A stretch of 64,000 bases of DNA from Rhodopirellula sp. (GTDB lineage: Bacteria > Planctomycetota > Planctomycetia > Pirellulales > Thermoguttaceae): NCBI GenBank assembly GCA_012728855.1, contig JAAYEH010000225.1, forward strand, positions 1-64,000, written 5' to 3'. The translations under genes were made by a program, and so were the position numbers. The notes beneath the pieces are model-generated. The model was not told the DNA's origin, did not search any database, and saw nothing but the letters and a program-made list of their open reading frames with translations. Of the stretch, positions 9,934-18,188 are shown one piece after another; the first letter of the stretch is position 1, and each line of letters begins with the position of its first letter.

Positions 9934-10953
9934 ATGAATGCCGCCTACTACGAGGGCCCCAAGATAATGCGGGTCGGCGCGTGTGAATACGTCCCGCCGG
10001 GGCCAGGCGAAGTCCGCCTGCAAGTCGCCTACTGCGGCATCTGCGGCACCGACGTCCATATCTTCCACGGCCTCATGGACCGCCGCGTCCATGCCCCTCA
10101 GGTGATCGGCCATGAAGCTTCCTGCGAAGTCGCGGAACTCGGCGCCGGGGTGGAAGGCGTCGCCGTGGGCGACCGCGTCGTCGTGCGCCCGCTCCAACCC
10201 GGGCAGCCCGCTCCCGTCGATCACGGCTTCACCCATATTGCCGAAAACCTCAAGTTCATCGGTATCGACACCCCCGGCGCCCTGCAAAGCTTTTGGACGG
10301 TGCCGGCCCACACGCTGCACAGACTCCCCGACGCGGTTTCGCTCGAGCACGGCGCCCTGGTGGAACCGCTGGCGGTGGCCTGCCACGACGTGCGGCTTTC
10401 CGGCCTCAAGCCCGGCGAGCACGTCGTGGTCATCGGCGGCGGCCCGATCGGGCTGCTGATTGCGATGGTCGCTCGGCAGAAAGGAGGCCACGTGCTGGTC
10501 TCCGAGGTCAATCCGCAGCGCCTCGCGCTGGCCCGCGAATTCAACCTCGCCACGGTCAACCCTCAAGAGGAAGACCTGCTGGAAGCCGTCGGACGGTTTA
10601 CCGATGCGGCCTACGCGGACATCGTGTTCGAGGTCTCGGGCACCGAGGCGGGCGTAGCGGCCATGACCCAACTGCCGCGGATACGCGGTCGAATCGTGAT
10701 GGTCGCCATCCACTCCCAGCCGCGGCCGGTCGACTTGTTCCGCTTCTTCTGGCGCGAACTCCAACTCTCCGGGGCTCGCACCTACGAGCCCGAAGATTTC
10801 GAAGAGGCCATTCGGCTCGCTGCCGGCGGCAGTCTGCCGCTGGATCGTCTCATCACGCAGATTTCTCCGCTGGAGGAGATCCAGTCGGTCTTCGAATCGA
10901 TCGATCGCAGTCCGACCGGCATGAAGCATCTGGTTCAATGCACCCGGAGGTAA
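9934..10953 (+). CDS. Zinc-type medium-chain alcohol/sugar dehydrogenase without structural-zinc cysteines
   Basis: A 339-residue MDR protein. It has the catalytic-zinc motifs CGICGTDVHIFHG (Cys, Asp) and VIGHEASCEVAELG (His, Glu), and an NAD-binding fold with VVIGGGPIGLL followed by VSEVNPQR. The segment after GDRVVVRP, which normally carries four structural-zinc cysteines, reads LQPGQPAPVDHGFTHIAE and has none. SD AGGAGA lies 6 bases before the ATG. Family members oxidise sorbitol, threonine or sugar acids; here, between a lyase and a KduD-like SDR, a hexonate or uronate-derived substrate is likely. It is followed 7 bases later by the SDR gene. Confidence 0.9.
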   Translation: MNAAYYEGPKIMRVGACEYVPPGPGEVRLQVAYCGICGTDVHIFHGLMDRRVHAPQVIGHEASCEVAELGAGVEGVAVGDRVVVRPLQPGQPAPVDHGFTHIAENLKFIGIDTPGALQSFWTVPAHTLHRLPDAVSLEHGALVEPLAVACHDVRLSGLKPGEHVVVIGGGPIGLLIAMVARQKGGHVLVSEVNPQRLALAREFNLATVNPQEEDLLEAVGRFTDAAYADIVFEVSGTEAGVAAMTQLPRIRGRIVMVAIHSQPRPVDLFRFFWRELQLSGARTYEPEDFEEAIRLAAGGSLPLDRLITQISPLEEIQSVFESIDRSPTGMKHLVQCTRR

Positions 10954-10960
10954 TCCGCCC

Positions 10961-11731
10961 ATGAGCATCCTCGACTGCTTCCGACTCGACGGCAAAACGG
11001 CCCTGGTGACCGGGTGCCGCCGCGGCATCGGCAAAGCGATGGCCGCCGCCCTGGCCGATGCGGGCGCCGACATCGTCGGCGTCTCCGCCACCCTGGAAAC
11101 CACCGGCAGCGACGTGGAAAAAGAAGTGACATCCTTTGGTCGGTCCTTCCGCGGATACGCCTGCGACTTCGCCGATCGCCGCGCCCTCTACGCATGGATC
11201 GAGCGCGTCAAAACCGAGTGTCCTCCCATCGACATCCTCGTGAACAACGCCGGAACGATCCTCCGCCAGCCGGCGGCGGAGCATCCCGACGAATATTGGG
11301 ACCGGGTGGTCGAAGTGAATCTCAACGCGCAGTTCGTGCTCAGCCGCGAGATCGGCAAGGAGATGGTCGCCCGCGGCCGGGGCAAGATCATCTTTACCGC
11401 TTCGCTGTTGACCTTCCAGGGCGGCATCACCGTACCGGGCTATGCGGCGAGCAAAGGGGGTATCGGCCAGTTGACGATGGCCCTGGCCAACGAGTGGGCC
11501 GGGCGCGGCGTCAACGTCAACGCCATCGCCCCGGGCTACATCGCCACCGACAACACGGCCGCCCTCCGCGCCGATCCCCAGCGGAGTCCGGCGATCCTCG
11601 CCCGCATCCCCGCGGGCCGCTGGGGCCGGCCGGAGGATTTCCAGGGCGTTGTCGTCTTTCTGGCGTCACCCGCCTCAGACTATCTGCACGGCACGATCGT
11701 CACCGTCGACGGCGGCTGGATGGGGCGGTAG
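10961..11731 (+). CDS. kduD: KduD-like short-chain dehydrogenase
   Basis: A 256-residue classical SDR. It shows the cofactor motif TGCRRGIG, NNAG, the catalytic Ser (TASLLTF), YAASK and a C-terminal VDGGW. The text around GAGIA-type LILVNNAGTILRQPA and GYIATDNTAALRADPQR is typical of 2-dehydro-3-deoxy-D-gluconate 5-dehydrogenase / 2-deoxy-D-gluconate 3-dehydrogenase (KduD), which handles 4-deoxy-5-keto uronate derivatives released by polysaccharide lyases. It ends the cassette, 62 bases from the convergent CHAT gene. The symbol rests on resemblance and context. Confidence 0.8.
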   Translation: MSILDCFRLDGKTALVTGCRRGIGKAMAAALADAGADIVGVSATLETTGSDVEKEVTSFGRSFRGYACDFADRRALYAWIERVKTECPPIDILVNNAGTILRQPAAEHPDEYWDRVVEVNLNAQFVLSREIGKEMVARGRGKIIFTASLLTFQGGITVPGYAASKGGIGQLTMALANEWAGRGVNVNAIAPGYIATDNTAALRADPQRSPAILARIPAGRWGRPEDFQGVVVFLASPASDYLHGTIVTVDGGWMGR

Positions 11732-11793
11732 AGCAAGTACGTCAGTTAGTCGATCAGGAAAATGCATCGCCGTTGTATCTTCCTCAGCCGGTT

Positions 11794-14700
11794 CTAACGC
11801 CAGTCGCCGCTGAGAACGAAGGCAGCCCAGAGAAAGGGAGGGCGACGGCCGGATGTCGCCGGCTGGGACCGACCGACAACGGCCATGCCGCGGTCCGGGC
11901 CTTCGCGGAGCATCCAGAGTTGGGCCTGGCGAAGCGCTTCCAGCTTGCGGAGCTTCTTCGTCCAAAAGTTCTCGTAGAAATGCTGCATGAGAATGCTGGT
12001 AGCTTCGTCATTGACTTTCCAGAGGGTGGCGACCACGCTCCTCGCTCCGGCCACCTGGAACGCCCGCTGGAGCCCCAAGGCGCCTTCAGCATCGACTAAC
12101 TTTCCCAGACCGGTCTCGCAAGCCGAGAGCACCGCCAGTTCCATGCCCTCCAGATTGAGCGAGGCGACCTCCTCGGCGGTCAACAGGCCGTCGCCGGCGC
12201 CGGGCTGGGGTGGCCGGTTCACGCCGGCAAATACCAGCGCCGAGAGAAGTCCGGGATGCAGGGCCGCCAGATCCCCGTCGGCAAGAAGATGAGGTTCGTC
12301 GGCGGGAGCGGCCGCCGCGTCGCGCGAGGGGCTAGAGAGGGCGTCTAACGGCGCCGGCGCGAAGAAGCCGTGGGTGGCCAGATGCACAAAACGATGTTGC
12401 GGCGCCGTCTCGCGAAACTGCTCTTCCGTGGCGTTGCGACCCCGCAGTTTCTTCACCTCACCGTCTTGGTAAGCCTGTTCGAAGGAGTCTTGCACCACGA
12501 GGATCTCGGCCCGCGTGCTTTCCAGACGCGAAAAACGGAATGCCGCGCTGCGGCCCAGCCCCGAACGTTGCTCACCGGCCGGCGCATCTTGCGGCGCATC
12601 GTAGTCGACATCGCCCACCAGCAACAGGGTGGCGTCGGCCGCGGGACCGGCCGGCGGGCCGCCGAGCATTTCGGGCAAACGTTGGGGAACGGGAATCACC
12701 GCTATCGCATACGTCTCGATGAGGTAGCTTCCCGCTTCGTCGCCGGGCAGGGCCGCCAAGGGAAAACGGGCTAGGGCCCCGTCGGGAGAAACCAGCACGG
12801 TGCGGGCACTTCCCAGGTGCTTGCCGAGCGGCTCCCATATTCGCCTGCGCAACTCGCCGGCCGCGGCGACCGCCGCACGGGAGTTGCCATACGTCTTCAG
12901 CCATGTTCCGATCGCTTCTTGGATCGGGGCGGCCGGCCCCAGATCCAGCGCGGCGACGGGGCTGCCGCGCCGAACGACAAAAGCGGCCAGGTGGCGCTCG
13001 GTCTGCGTCCCTGCTTCCGATTGCGATCCGGACAACACGCGGTCGTACTCGAGGAAGTCCACCAGCACGACGTCGGCGGGCAGGGCGGCCTGCACCACGT
13101 CGGGCGTCACCCGCTGGCTGCTCTTGCGAAATGCCTCGCTGCGGCGAGCGAGATCCGCCTCCAGACGCTCTTTTTCTTGCGACAGATCTTCCAAGCGGGT
13201 CCGCCACGCTTGCTGTTGTTCCGGAACCGGAACCGCGAAGGCGAGGGTGGCCAAACGTCCGGTTGTCTCTCGAAGTTCCGCCAGCAGCGGCGCCAGCTCC
13301 GGTTGGGCCGCGGCAAGCTTCGTTTGACGCTGCCGAGAAAAGACCGTTCCCTTCCAAGTCAGCACGGAAGCGTAGGCTTGCGCGCCGTCCCCGTCCGGAC
13401 GCAGGGCCATCGACAGGTAGCCGTCCAGCGTTTGACGGAAGGACCGCACCATGGCCAACTGCTGCCGCTCGGAAAGAACTGCAAAGCTATCGTCGAGCAG
13501 ACCGCCGACGATTTCCAGCGCTTGCTGATAAAGCGGGTCGGCCTTGTCGTACTCGCCCAGCGACCGGTAGGCCGCGGCAAGGTTGTTGAGGCTGACGGCA
13601 TAGCCGGGATGTTTTTCGCCGAGAACCTTGCGGTTGATGTCGACCACTTGCCGGTAGAGCGGCAACGCCGCTTCGAGCCTTCCCGTCGCCCGATACAACC
13701 CGGCCAGTCCGTTGAGGCTCTCGGCGTAGTCGGGATGTTCGATCCCCAGAATCTCGCGGCGGAGGTCGAGGGCCTTCTGGAAGAGCTGCTCGGCCCGGGC
13801 ATGGTCGCCTTGCGCCTCGTAGAGGCCGGCAAGATTGTTGACGCTGAGGGCATAGTCCGGGTGCCTGTCTCCGAGGATCTCTTTGCGAAGCTGCAATGCC
13901 TGGAGATAAAGGGGCTCGGCCCGTTCGTAGCGCCGGAGCATGTAGTTCAGCCCTGCGAGATTGTTCAGCGCGGTTGCGTAGTCGGCGTTGTGCCGCCCCA
14001 TGCCGTCCCCGATCACCTGCAGGGCTTCGGCGAGCAGCGTTTCGGCCTTGACCAGGTCGCCGGTCGACTGATAGAGCCCCGCCAGGTCGTTCAAAGTCCT
14101 CGCGTATCCGGGGTGTTGGCGGCCAAGCGCTTCCCGGTTGATCTGAGCGGCTTCCCGCAACAGCGGTTCGGCTTGGGCATAGTCGCCCGAGGCCAGGTGC
14201 AGGTTGGCGAGATTGCTGAGGGCCGCGGAATACTCCGGGCTTTTTTCGCCCAGGATCTGCCGGCGGGTTTCCAGCGATTTCTGTGCGGGCTCAAACGCCT
14301 CGCTCGTCTTGCCTTCATGATAAAGTCGGCGTGCCTCGTCCATTTGTTTCGAGGCGGTTTCGAGGCGGTCCAATTGCTGGGGCGGGAGCGAAGCGCACAG
14401 CCGGCATGTTTCCAGCGCCCGCCGCGCGTCGGCCGTTTGCCAGTCGTCCGGGCCATACTGCCGAGTCATCGCATCGAGCACGCGCCGCCACCGCGATTCG
14501 GCCTCGGAAAATTGGCGTTGTTCCTCGTGGGTGCGGGCGATGCAACTGAGAATATAGACGGATTGCGGACTCGCCTCGCCCGAAAGCTTCTGCTGGAGCA
14601 CCAGCGCCTGCTCGAGGGAAGCAAGGGCTTCTGCCGGTTTATTCTCCTGGCCGAGGCGCTCGGCGTCGGCCCAGCATGCCTCGAAGGCTTGGCGGTCTTG

Positions 14701-14811
14701 TAGCGTGGCAACCGTTTCCGGCTCGGCGGCCGACACCGTGGCGGCCCCTTGCAAGACGACAGCGCAGAACAACATGAGTCGAATCAACATCGGCAGAGCG
14801 CAATTACTCAT
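11794..14811 (-). CDS. TPR-CHAT caspase-like protein
   Basis: A 1005-residue protein. A hydrophobic N-terminal segment (LIRLMLFCAVVLQGAATVSA) looks like a signal peptide. About six kinesin-light-chain-type TPR repeats of about 42 residues follow (ALNNLAGLYxxxGDY...AEPLYxxAL...LGxxHPxYA), then a coiled region and a C-terminal CHAT peptidase domain. The catalytic His is in HLATHGFF (about residue 814) and the Cys in LSACETG (about residue 898), followed by ARSVVATLWKVND. The dyad is intact. The ATG at 14811 overlaps the kinase stop (ATGA), so translation is coupled; longer upstream in-frame starts lie inside the kinase gene. CHAT proteases are known in bacterial death and defence pathways. If exported, this one would act in the periplasm. 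Confidence 0.9.
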   Translation of the reverse strand: MSNCALPMLIRLMLFCAVVLQGAATVSAAEPETVATLQDRQAFEACWADAERLGQENKPAEALASLEQALVLQQKLSGEASPQSVYILSCIARTHEEQRQFSEAESRWRRVLDAMTRQYGPDDWQTADARRALETCRLCASLPPQQLDRLETASKQMDEARRLYHEGKTSEAFEPAQKSLETRRQILGEKSPEYSAALSNLANLHLASGDYAQAEPLLREAAQINREALGRQHPGYARTLNDLAGLYQSTGDLVKAETLLAEALQVIGDGMGRHNADYATALNNLAGLNYMLRRYERAEPLYLQALQLRKEILGDRHPDYALSVNNLAGLYEAQGDHARAEQLFQKALDLRREILGIEHPDYAESLNGLAGLYRATGRLEAALPLYRQVVDINRKVLGEKHPGYAVSLNNLAAAYRSLGEYDKADPLYQQALEIVGGLLDDSFAVLSERQQLAMVRSFRQTLDGYLSMALRPDGDGAQAYASVLTWKGTVFSRQRQTKLAAAQPELAPLLAELRETTGRLATLAFAVPVPEQQQAWRTRLEDLSQEKERLEADLARRSEAFRKSSQRVTPDVVQAALPADVVLVDFLEYDRVLSGSQSEAGTQTERHLAAFVVRRGSPVAALDLGPAAPIQEAIGTWLKTYGNSRAAVAAAGELRRRIWEPLGKHLGSARTVLVSPDGALARFPLAALPGDEAGSYLIETYAIAVIPVPQRLPEMLGGPPAGPAADATLLLVGDVDYDAPQDAPAGEQRSGLGRSAAFRFSRLESTRAEILVVQDSFEQAYQDGEVKKLRGRNATEEQFRETAPQHRFVHLATHGFFAPAPLDALSSPSRDAAAAPADEPHLLADGDLAALHPGLLSALVFAGVNRPPQPGAGDGLLTAEEVASLNLEGMELAVLSACETGLGKLVDAEGALGLQRAFQVAGARSVVATLWKVNDEATSILMQHFYENFWTKKLRKLEALRQAQLWMLREGPDRGMAVVGRSQPATSGRRPPFLWAAFVLSGDWR

Positions 14812-16787
14812 TGAGGGTCCACGACCAGCCGCACGATCCGTTCGGTGACGGCTTGCTGCTGGTCCCGCGTAATCACCATGCCACGGACGTTCTCCTGCCA
14901 CTGCTGGCGCTCCTCCGGCGTGGAGTAGACGACATAAGGCCCATGCTGCTGCCCGGCCGGCACCGACCACGACTTGGTCGAAGCGACCACGTGCAGGTAT
15001 TCCCTGCCTTTGGTGGTTGTGGCCGTGATGTCGTAAGCCTCCTCGTTGCCTTCACCCGGAACCGTGCGAGGCTCGCCCGCGGCCAAGTGCGGATCGTCCT
15101 CGTACTCATTCGGAAACAACTGGGTGATCTGACCGTCGCCGCCGACATGCCAGATTCCCACCGAACAATCCCGCCCGGCCGACACGCGAAACACCACGGG
15201 TCGGCCTTCCGTCAGCCGCACACTTCCGGAGCGGTCCGCACTTGCGCCGACGACTTCGAACTCCAAGGGGAATTCGTGCCGCAAGGGCCCGGCGACGTAA
15301 TCGGGCAGGTCGGGCTTGCGGAGCACGCCGCTCGACCAGACGGCCAGGATGATGACCAGCGCCAGCACTCCGCCGGCCAGCGCCATCGGCCAGCGGGGAC
15401 GGGCCGCGCGACGCAGCGCGGTTGCCATCTCGGCCGCATTCGAATAGCGAAGGGCGGGATCGGCCTCCAAGGCCCGCAGGCAGACCCGTTCCATTCGCCG
15501 CCCGGCGCCGTGGATCGCCGTGCGATCGAAGTCGCAACGGGCCGCGCGGTCCAGCAGCGACGCGGGGCTTTCCCCCGCATACGGCGCCTTTCCAGTAAGC
15601 AGATTGTAGAAGACGGCGCCTAGCGCGAAGATGTCGCTGCGATGGTTCACCGCCTCGGCATCGCCGCGAGCCTGTTCGGGCGACATGTACTGAACCGTGC
15701 CGGCGATACTGCCCGATTCGACCGGGCTTTCGCTCCAGCCGTGGCGGAAGCGGGCCAACCCGAAATCGATGATCCGCGGTTCGCCCTTGTCGTCGATGAG
15801 GATGTTCGTCGGCTTGAGATCCTGATGCACGACTCCGCGGGCGTGCGCCACGGCCAGCGCGTCGGCGACCTTCGCCACCAGCAGCGCGGCCTGCCGGGGA
15901 GAAAAAGGATGCTGCTCGGCGTATTGCCGAAGGTTTCGTCCGCGCACGAATTCCATCACCAGGTACGGCCGTCCTTGGTCGAGATCGAGATCATAGACCC
16001 GGGCGAGATTCGGGTGATCGAGTTCGGCCAGCAGCTTGCCTTCCGCGATGAGCCGGTCTGCCTCGGCGGTTCGTTCATCAACCGCCCGGTGACCGAGCTT
16101 GATCACCAACTCCTTGTCCAACGTGGGATGGACTGCTCGGTAGACCGTCGCCTGGCCGCCTTCATCCAACGCAGCGATCACCCGATACTTGCCGATGAAG
16201 TCCCGAACCGCAGGCTTGGCTTTTTCGCGCGGTTCGCCGGGCAAGGTCAACGGCAACGGAGTTGGCTCTTCCGCCGTGGCGCTATGGCCGATGAGCGTAT
16301 CGTCTACCGACTGCCGATCGACGTCTTCCAGCGCCTTTCTCAGCGCCGGCGCCTGGGAGGGAAACCGCTGGAAGTAGGAGTCCTTGTCGGCGACGGCGCC
16401 GAAGCGGCGACGCACGCGGTATTCCTCCGCGATGACGGCGACGGCCAATCGATCGTGCGGCCCCAATTCGACAAAACGTACCAGGTAATCTTCCAAAAGC
16501 GGTCTGGCGGGCAACGCCGACGCATCTTCCGAGCTGGCAGATCCACGATCCTGATCGGCCCGTCGCCAGCGATACCAGAGATCGAGCATCACGAGTTCTT
16601 CGAGCAACTCACGCCGGGCGTTGGAACTGCGCGACGTCGTGCTGTTCTCCGGACCGGAGGTCGAAGGGAGGTATTCCTCGATCCGCGGACGCGATCCGCC
16701 GCGCCAAGCCGATTCAAATCGATCGAGGATTGCCTCGAAATCGAGAGGTTGAGGCGTCTGTTCAAGTGTCGGGGATTTGTGGGACAT
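14808..16787 (-). CDS. Membrane Ser/Thr protein kinase with DUF4384 domain
   Basis: A 660-residue protein. An N-terminal helical region (about 15-160) is followed by a kinase domain at about 201-461: glycine loop LDEGGQATVY, Lys about 230 in ELVIKLG, loop HQDLKPTN with Asp about 323, DFG about 341, and APE-like MSPE. HQD replaces the usual HRD, so it is a non-RD kinase. A single membrane helix (about 466-488) leads to an external domain resembling DUF4384 (FRVSAGRDCSVGIWHVGGDG, ITQLFPNEYEDDPHLAAGE). ATG 16787 was chosen because sequence upstream is repeat-derived. It is coupled to the CHAT gene and divergent from an ECF sigma gene, pointing to one signalling unit. Confidence 0.9.
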   Translation of the reverse strand: MSHKSPTLEQTPQPLDFEAILDRFESAWRGGSRPRIEEYLPSTSGPENSTTSRSSNARRELLEELVMLDLWYRWRRADQDRGSASSEDASALPARPLLEDYLVRFVELGPHDRLAVAVIAEEYRVRRRFGAVADKDSYFQRFPSQAPALRKALEDVDRQSVDDTLIGHSATAEEPTPLPLTLPGEPREKAKPAVRDFIGKYRVIAALDEGGQATVYRAVHPTLDKELVIKLGHRAVDERTAEADRLIAEGKLLAELDHPNLARVYDLDLDQGRPYLVMEFVRGRNLRQYAEQHPFSPRQAALLVAKVADALAVAHARGVVHQDLKPTNILIDDKGEPRIIDFGLARFRHGWSESPVESGSIAGTVQYMSPEQARGDAEAVNHRSDIFALGAVFYNLLTGKAPYAGESPASLLDRAARCDFDRTAIHGAGRRMERVCLRALEADPALRYSNAAEMATALRRAARPRWPMALAGGVLALVIILAVWSSGVLRKPDLPDYVAGPLRHEFPLEFEVVGASADRSGSVRLTEGRPVVFRVSAGRDCSVGIWHVGGDGQITQLFPNEYEDDPHLAAGEPRTVPGEGNEEAYDITATTTKGREYLHVVASTKSWSVPAGQQHGPYVVYSTPEERQQWQENVRGMVITRDQQQAVTERIVRLVVDPQ

Positions 16788-16842
16788 CGGCTTACCAGTA
16801 TTATTAACCCACCGGATTTGGTCCATTCTAGCATCGACGAAG

Positions 16843-16895
16843 AAGGGGTCGGGTGCTTTTTCCGGCATCGGCCGCCGACTGCGAGGGACATGCCA
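16843..16895. repeat. Element D, copy 2 (half copy)
   Basis: It matches the left arm and loop of the element at 6474-6568 (AAGGGGTCGGG, then CTTTTTCCG, ATCGGCCGCC and GGGACATGCC) with scattered differences; the right arm is missing. Its reverse complement is open in the kinase frame and would add repeat-encoded residues (MPEKAPDPFF) to the N-terminus if a start at 16868 were used. Confidence 0.7.
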
Positions 16896-17017
16896 AGTTT
16901 ATTATGTCGAACCGGCCCCGTCGGCCGACAAGACAATTGTACGCCGCAGCAGCCTGTTGCGGACGGGGTATCCCACACTATAATCGGTGGTAGGCGGAAC
17001 AAGCGGACACCGAGAGG

Positions 17018-17107
17018 CCCTGACAAAACGGGGACAGGCACCCTCGCATTGCTTCGCTCGCCGAGGTTTTTCACAAAAGCCGGGAGCCAGTCCCCGTTTT
17101 GTCAGGG
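17018..17107. repeat. Element C, copy 1 (inverted repeat)
   Basis: The left arm CCCTGACAAAACGGGGACAG (from 17018) pairs with the right arm ending CAGTCCCCGTTTTGTCAGGG (to 17107). Related copies with the GGGGACAGGCACC / GGAGCCAGTCCCC cores are at 28952-29053 and 60972-61052. It sits in the 351-base divergent region between the kinase and the ECF sigma gene. Its right end is 32 bases from the sigma start codon, so it probably lies within or next to the promoter or leader. Confidence 0.8.
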
Positions 17108-17138
17108 CGTTCAAGTTGTGCCTGGGAAGGCATTTCCG

Positions 17139-17738
17139 ATGGCCGAAGATGAAGTGACCCTCTGGCTTGGCGGACTCGCCAAGGGCGACAATGCGGCGAT
17201 CCAGGAGATCTGGCAGGCCTACTACGATCGTCTCATCCGGCTGGCCCGCAAGAAACTCGGCGACAGCAGCCGGCGCGCGGCGGACGAGGAAGATGTCGCA
17301 CTGAGCGCATTTCACAGCTTCTGCCGGGGGGCGGCGGCTGGCAAGTTTCCGCAGCTTGACGACCGCCACGACCTCTGGAAGCTCCTGGTGACCATTACGG
17401 CTCGCAAAGCCTCGGCGCAGTTGCGGCGAAGCCATCGTCAGAAACGCGGCGGAGGGGGCGTTCGCGGCGAGTCGGTGTTCGTCCGCGACGACTCTTCGCA
17501 ACGCGGGGCCGGTATCGACCAGGTGCTCGGCCAGGAACCGACGCCCGAACTGGCCGCGCTGGTCGCCGAACAGTGCGAACATCTGCTGGGCCGGCTCGAG
17601 GACGAATCCCTGCGGCGGATCGCGCTGCTGAAGCTGGAAGGCTACAGCAACGACGAGATCGCCCAGCAGTTGGATTGTGCCCCGCGGACCGTGGAGCGGA
17701 AGCTGGCGCGAATTCGCGAAGCATGGTCGAACCCGTGA
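17139..17738 (+). CDS. ECF-type RNA polymerase sigma factor
   Basis: A 199-residue protein with sigma region 2 text (AIQEIWQAYYDRLIRLARKK, then DEEDVALSAFHSFCRG) and a region 4 helix-turn-helix at the C-terminus (LKLEGYSNDEIAQQLDCAPR followed by TVERKLARIREAW). No anti-sigma factor is adjacent. In planctomycetes, ECF factors of this kind are often encoded beside Ser/Thr kinases, and a kinase-CHAT operon diverges from it here, so control by phosphorylation is a plausible inference. ATG 17139 follows GGGAAGG with 8 bases spacing. It is convergent with the FKBP gene 24 bases away. Confidence 0.92.
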   Translation: MAEDEVTLWLGGLAKGDNAAIQEIWQAYYDRLIRLARKKLGDSSRRAADEEDVALSAFHSFCRGAAAGKFPQLDDRHDLWKLLVTITARKASAQLRRSHRQKRGGGGVRGESVFVRDDSSQRGAGIDQVLGQEPTPELAALVAEQCEHLLGRLEDESLRRIALLKLEGYSNDEIAQQLDCAPRTVERKLARIREAWSNP

Positions 17739-17762
17739 GGTCGATCGAGTTCCGCGGGCCGG

Positions 17763-18188
17763 TCAATCGCTCCCGACCGAAACCACTTCCAAATCGAAGA
17801 CCAAGGTCTGGCCGGCAAGCGGATGATTGGCATCGATCAGCGCCGTCTCATCATTCAGTTCCCGAATCCATACGGGGATTTCCTGATCGCCCTGGACGGC
17901 GCGAAGTTGGTCTCCCACGTTGACCTCTTCAGGCAACTGCTTTCGCGCAATCGTCTGCTCCAGGGCCGGATTCCGCTGGCCGTAGCCTTCTTCTGGCGGC
18001 AGTTTTACCGTCTTCTTCTGGCCTTCCTCCATCCCGACAACCGCATTGCTGACGCCGGGAATCACCTGCGGCCCACCGGCTACGAATTCCAGGGGAGCGC
18101 GTTGGGTCGACGTGTCGAAGACTTTGCCGTCTTCAAAGCGTCCCGTGTAATGGATACGGACAAGATCTCCCTCAGAGATTTGGCTCAT
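17763..18188 (-). CDS. FKBP-type peptidyl-prolyl isomerase, SlyD-like
   Basis: A 141-residue cytoplasmic PPIase and chaperone. The FKBP core is visible (VRIHYTGRFEDGKVFDTS, GGPQVIPGVSNAVVGMEEG, KKTVKLPPEEGYG), with an insert-in-flap region and the SlyD-type ending DANHPLAGQTLVFDLEVVSV. The His/Cys-rich metal-binding tail of E. coli SlyD is absent. It catalyses proline isomerisation and helps folding of nascent proteins. Confidence 0.93.
   Translation of the reverse strand: MSQISEGDLVRIHYTGRFEDGKVFDTSTQRAPLEFVAGGPQVIPGVSNAVVGMEEGQKKTVKLPPEEGYGQRNPALEQTIARKQLPEEVNVGDQLRAVQGDQEIPVWIRELNDETALIDANHPLAGQTLVFDLEVVSVGSD

Noticed and set aside
8716-11103. A 795-codon open frame on the minus strand
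   Set aside because: It is antisense to the lyase-cassette genes, has shadow-type composition (rich in Arg, Gly, Ala, Asp, His) and no family motifs. High GC makes such frames common.
12817-14703. A 628-codon open frame on the plus strand
   Set aside because: Antisense to the TPR-CHAT gene; periodic because it reads the TPR repeats backwards.
15642-17138. Upstream extension of the ECF sigma frame
   Set aside because: The frame is open but overlaps the kinase antisense and two repeats; sigma-region text begins only after ATG 17139 with a good ribosome binding site.
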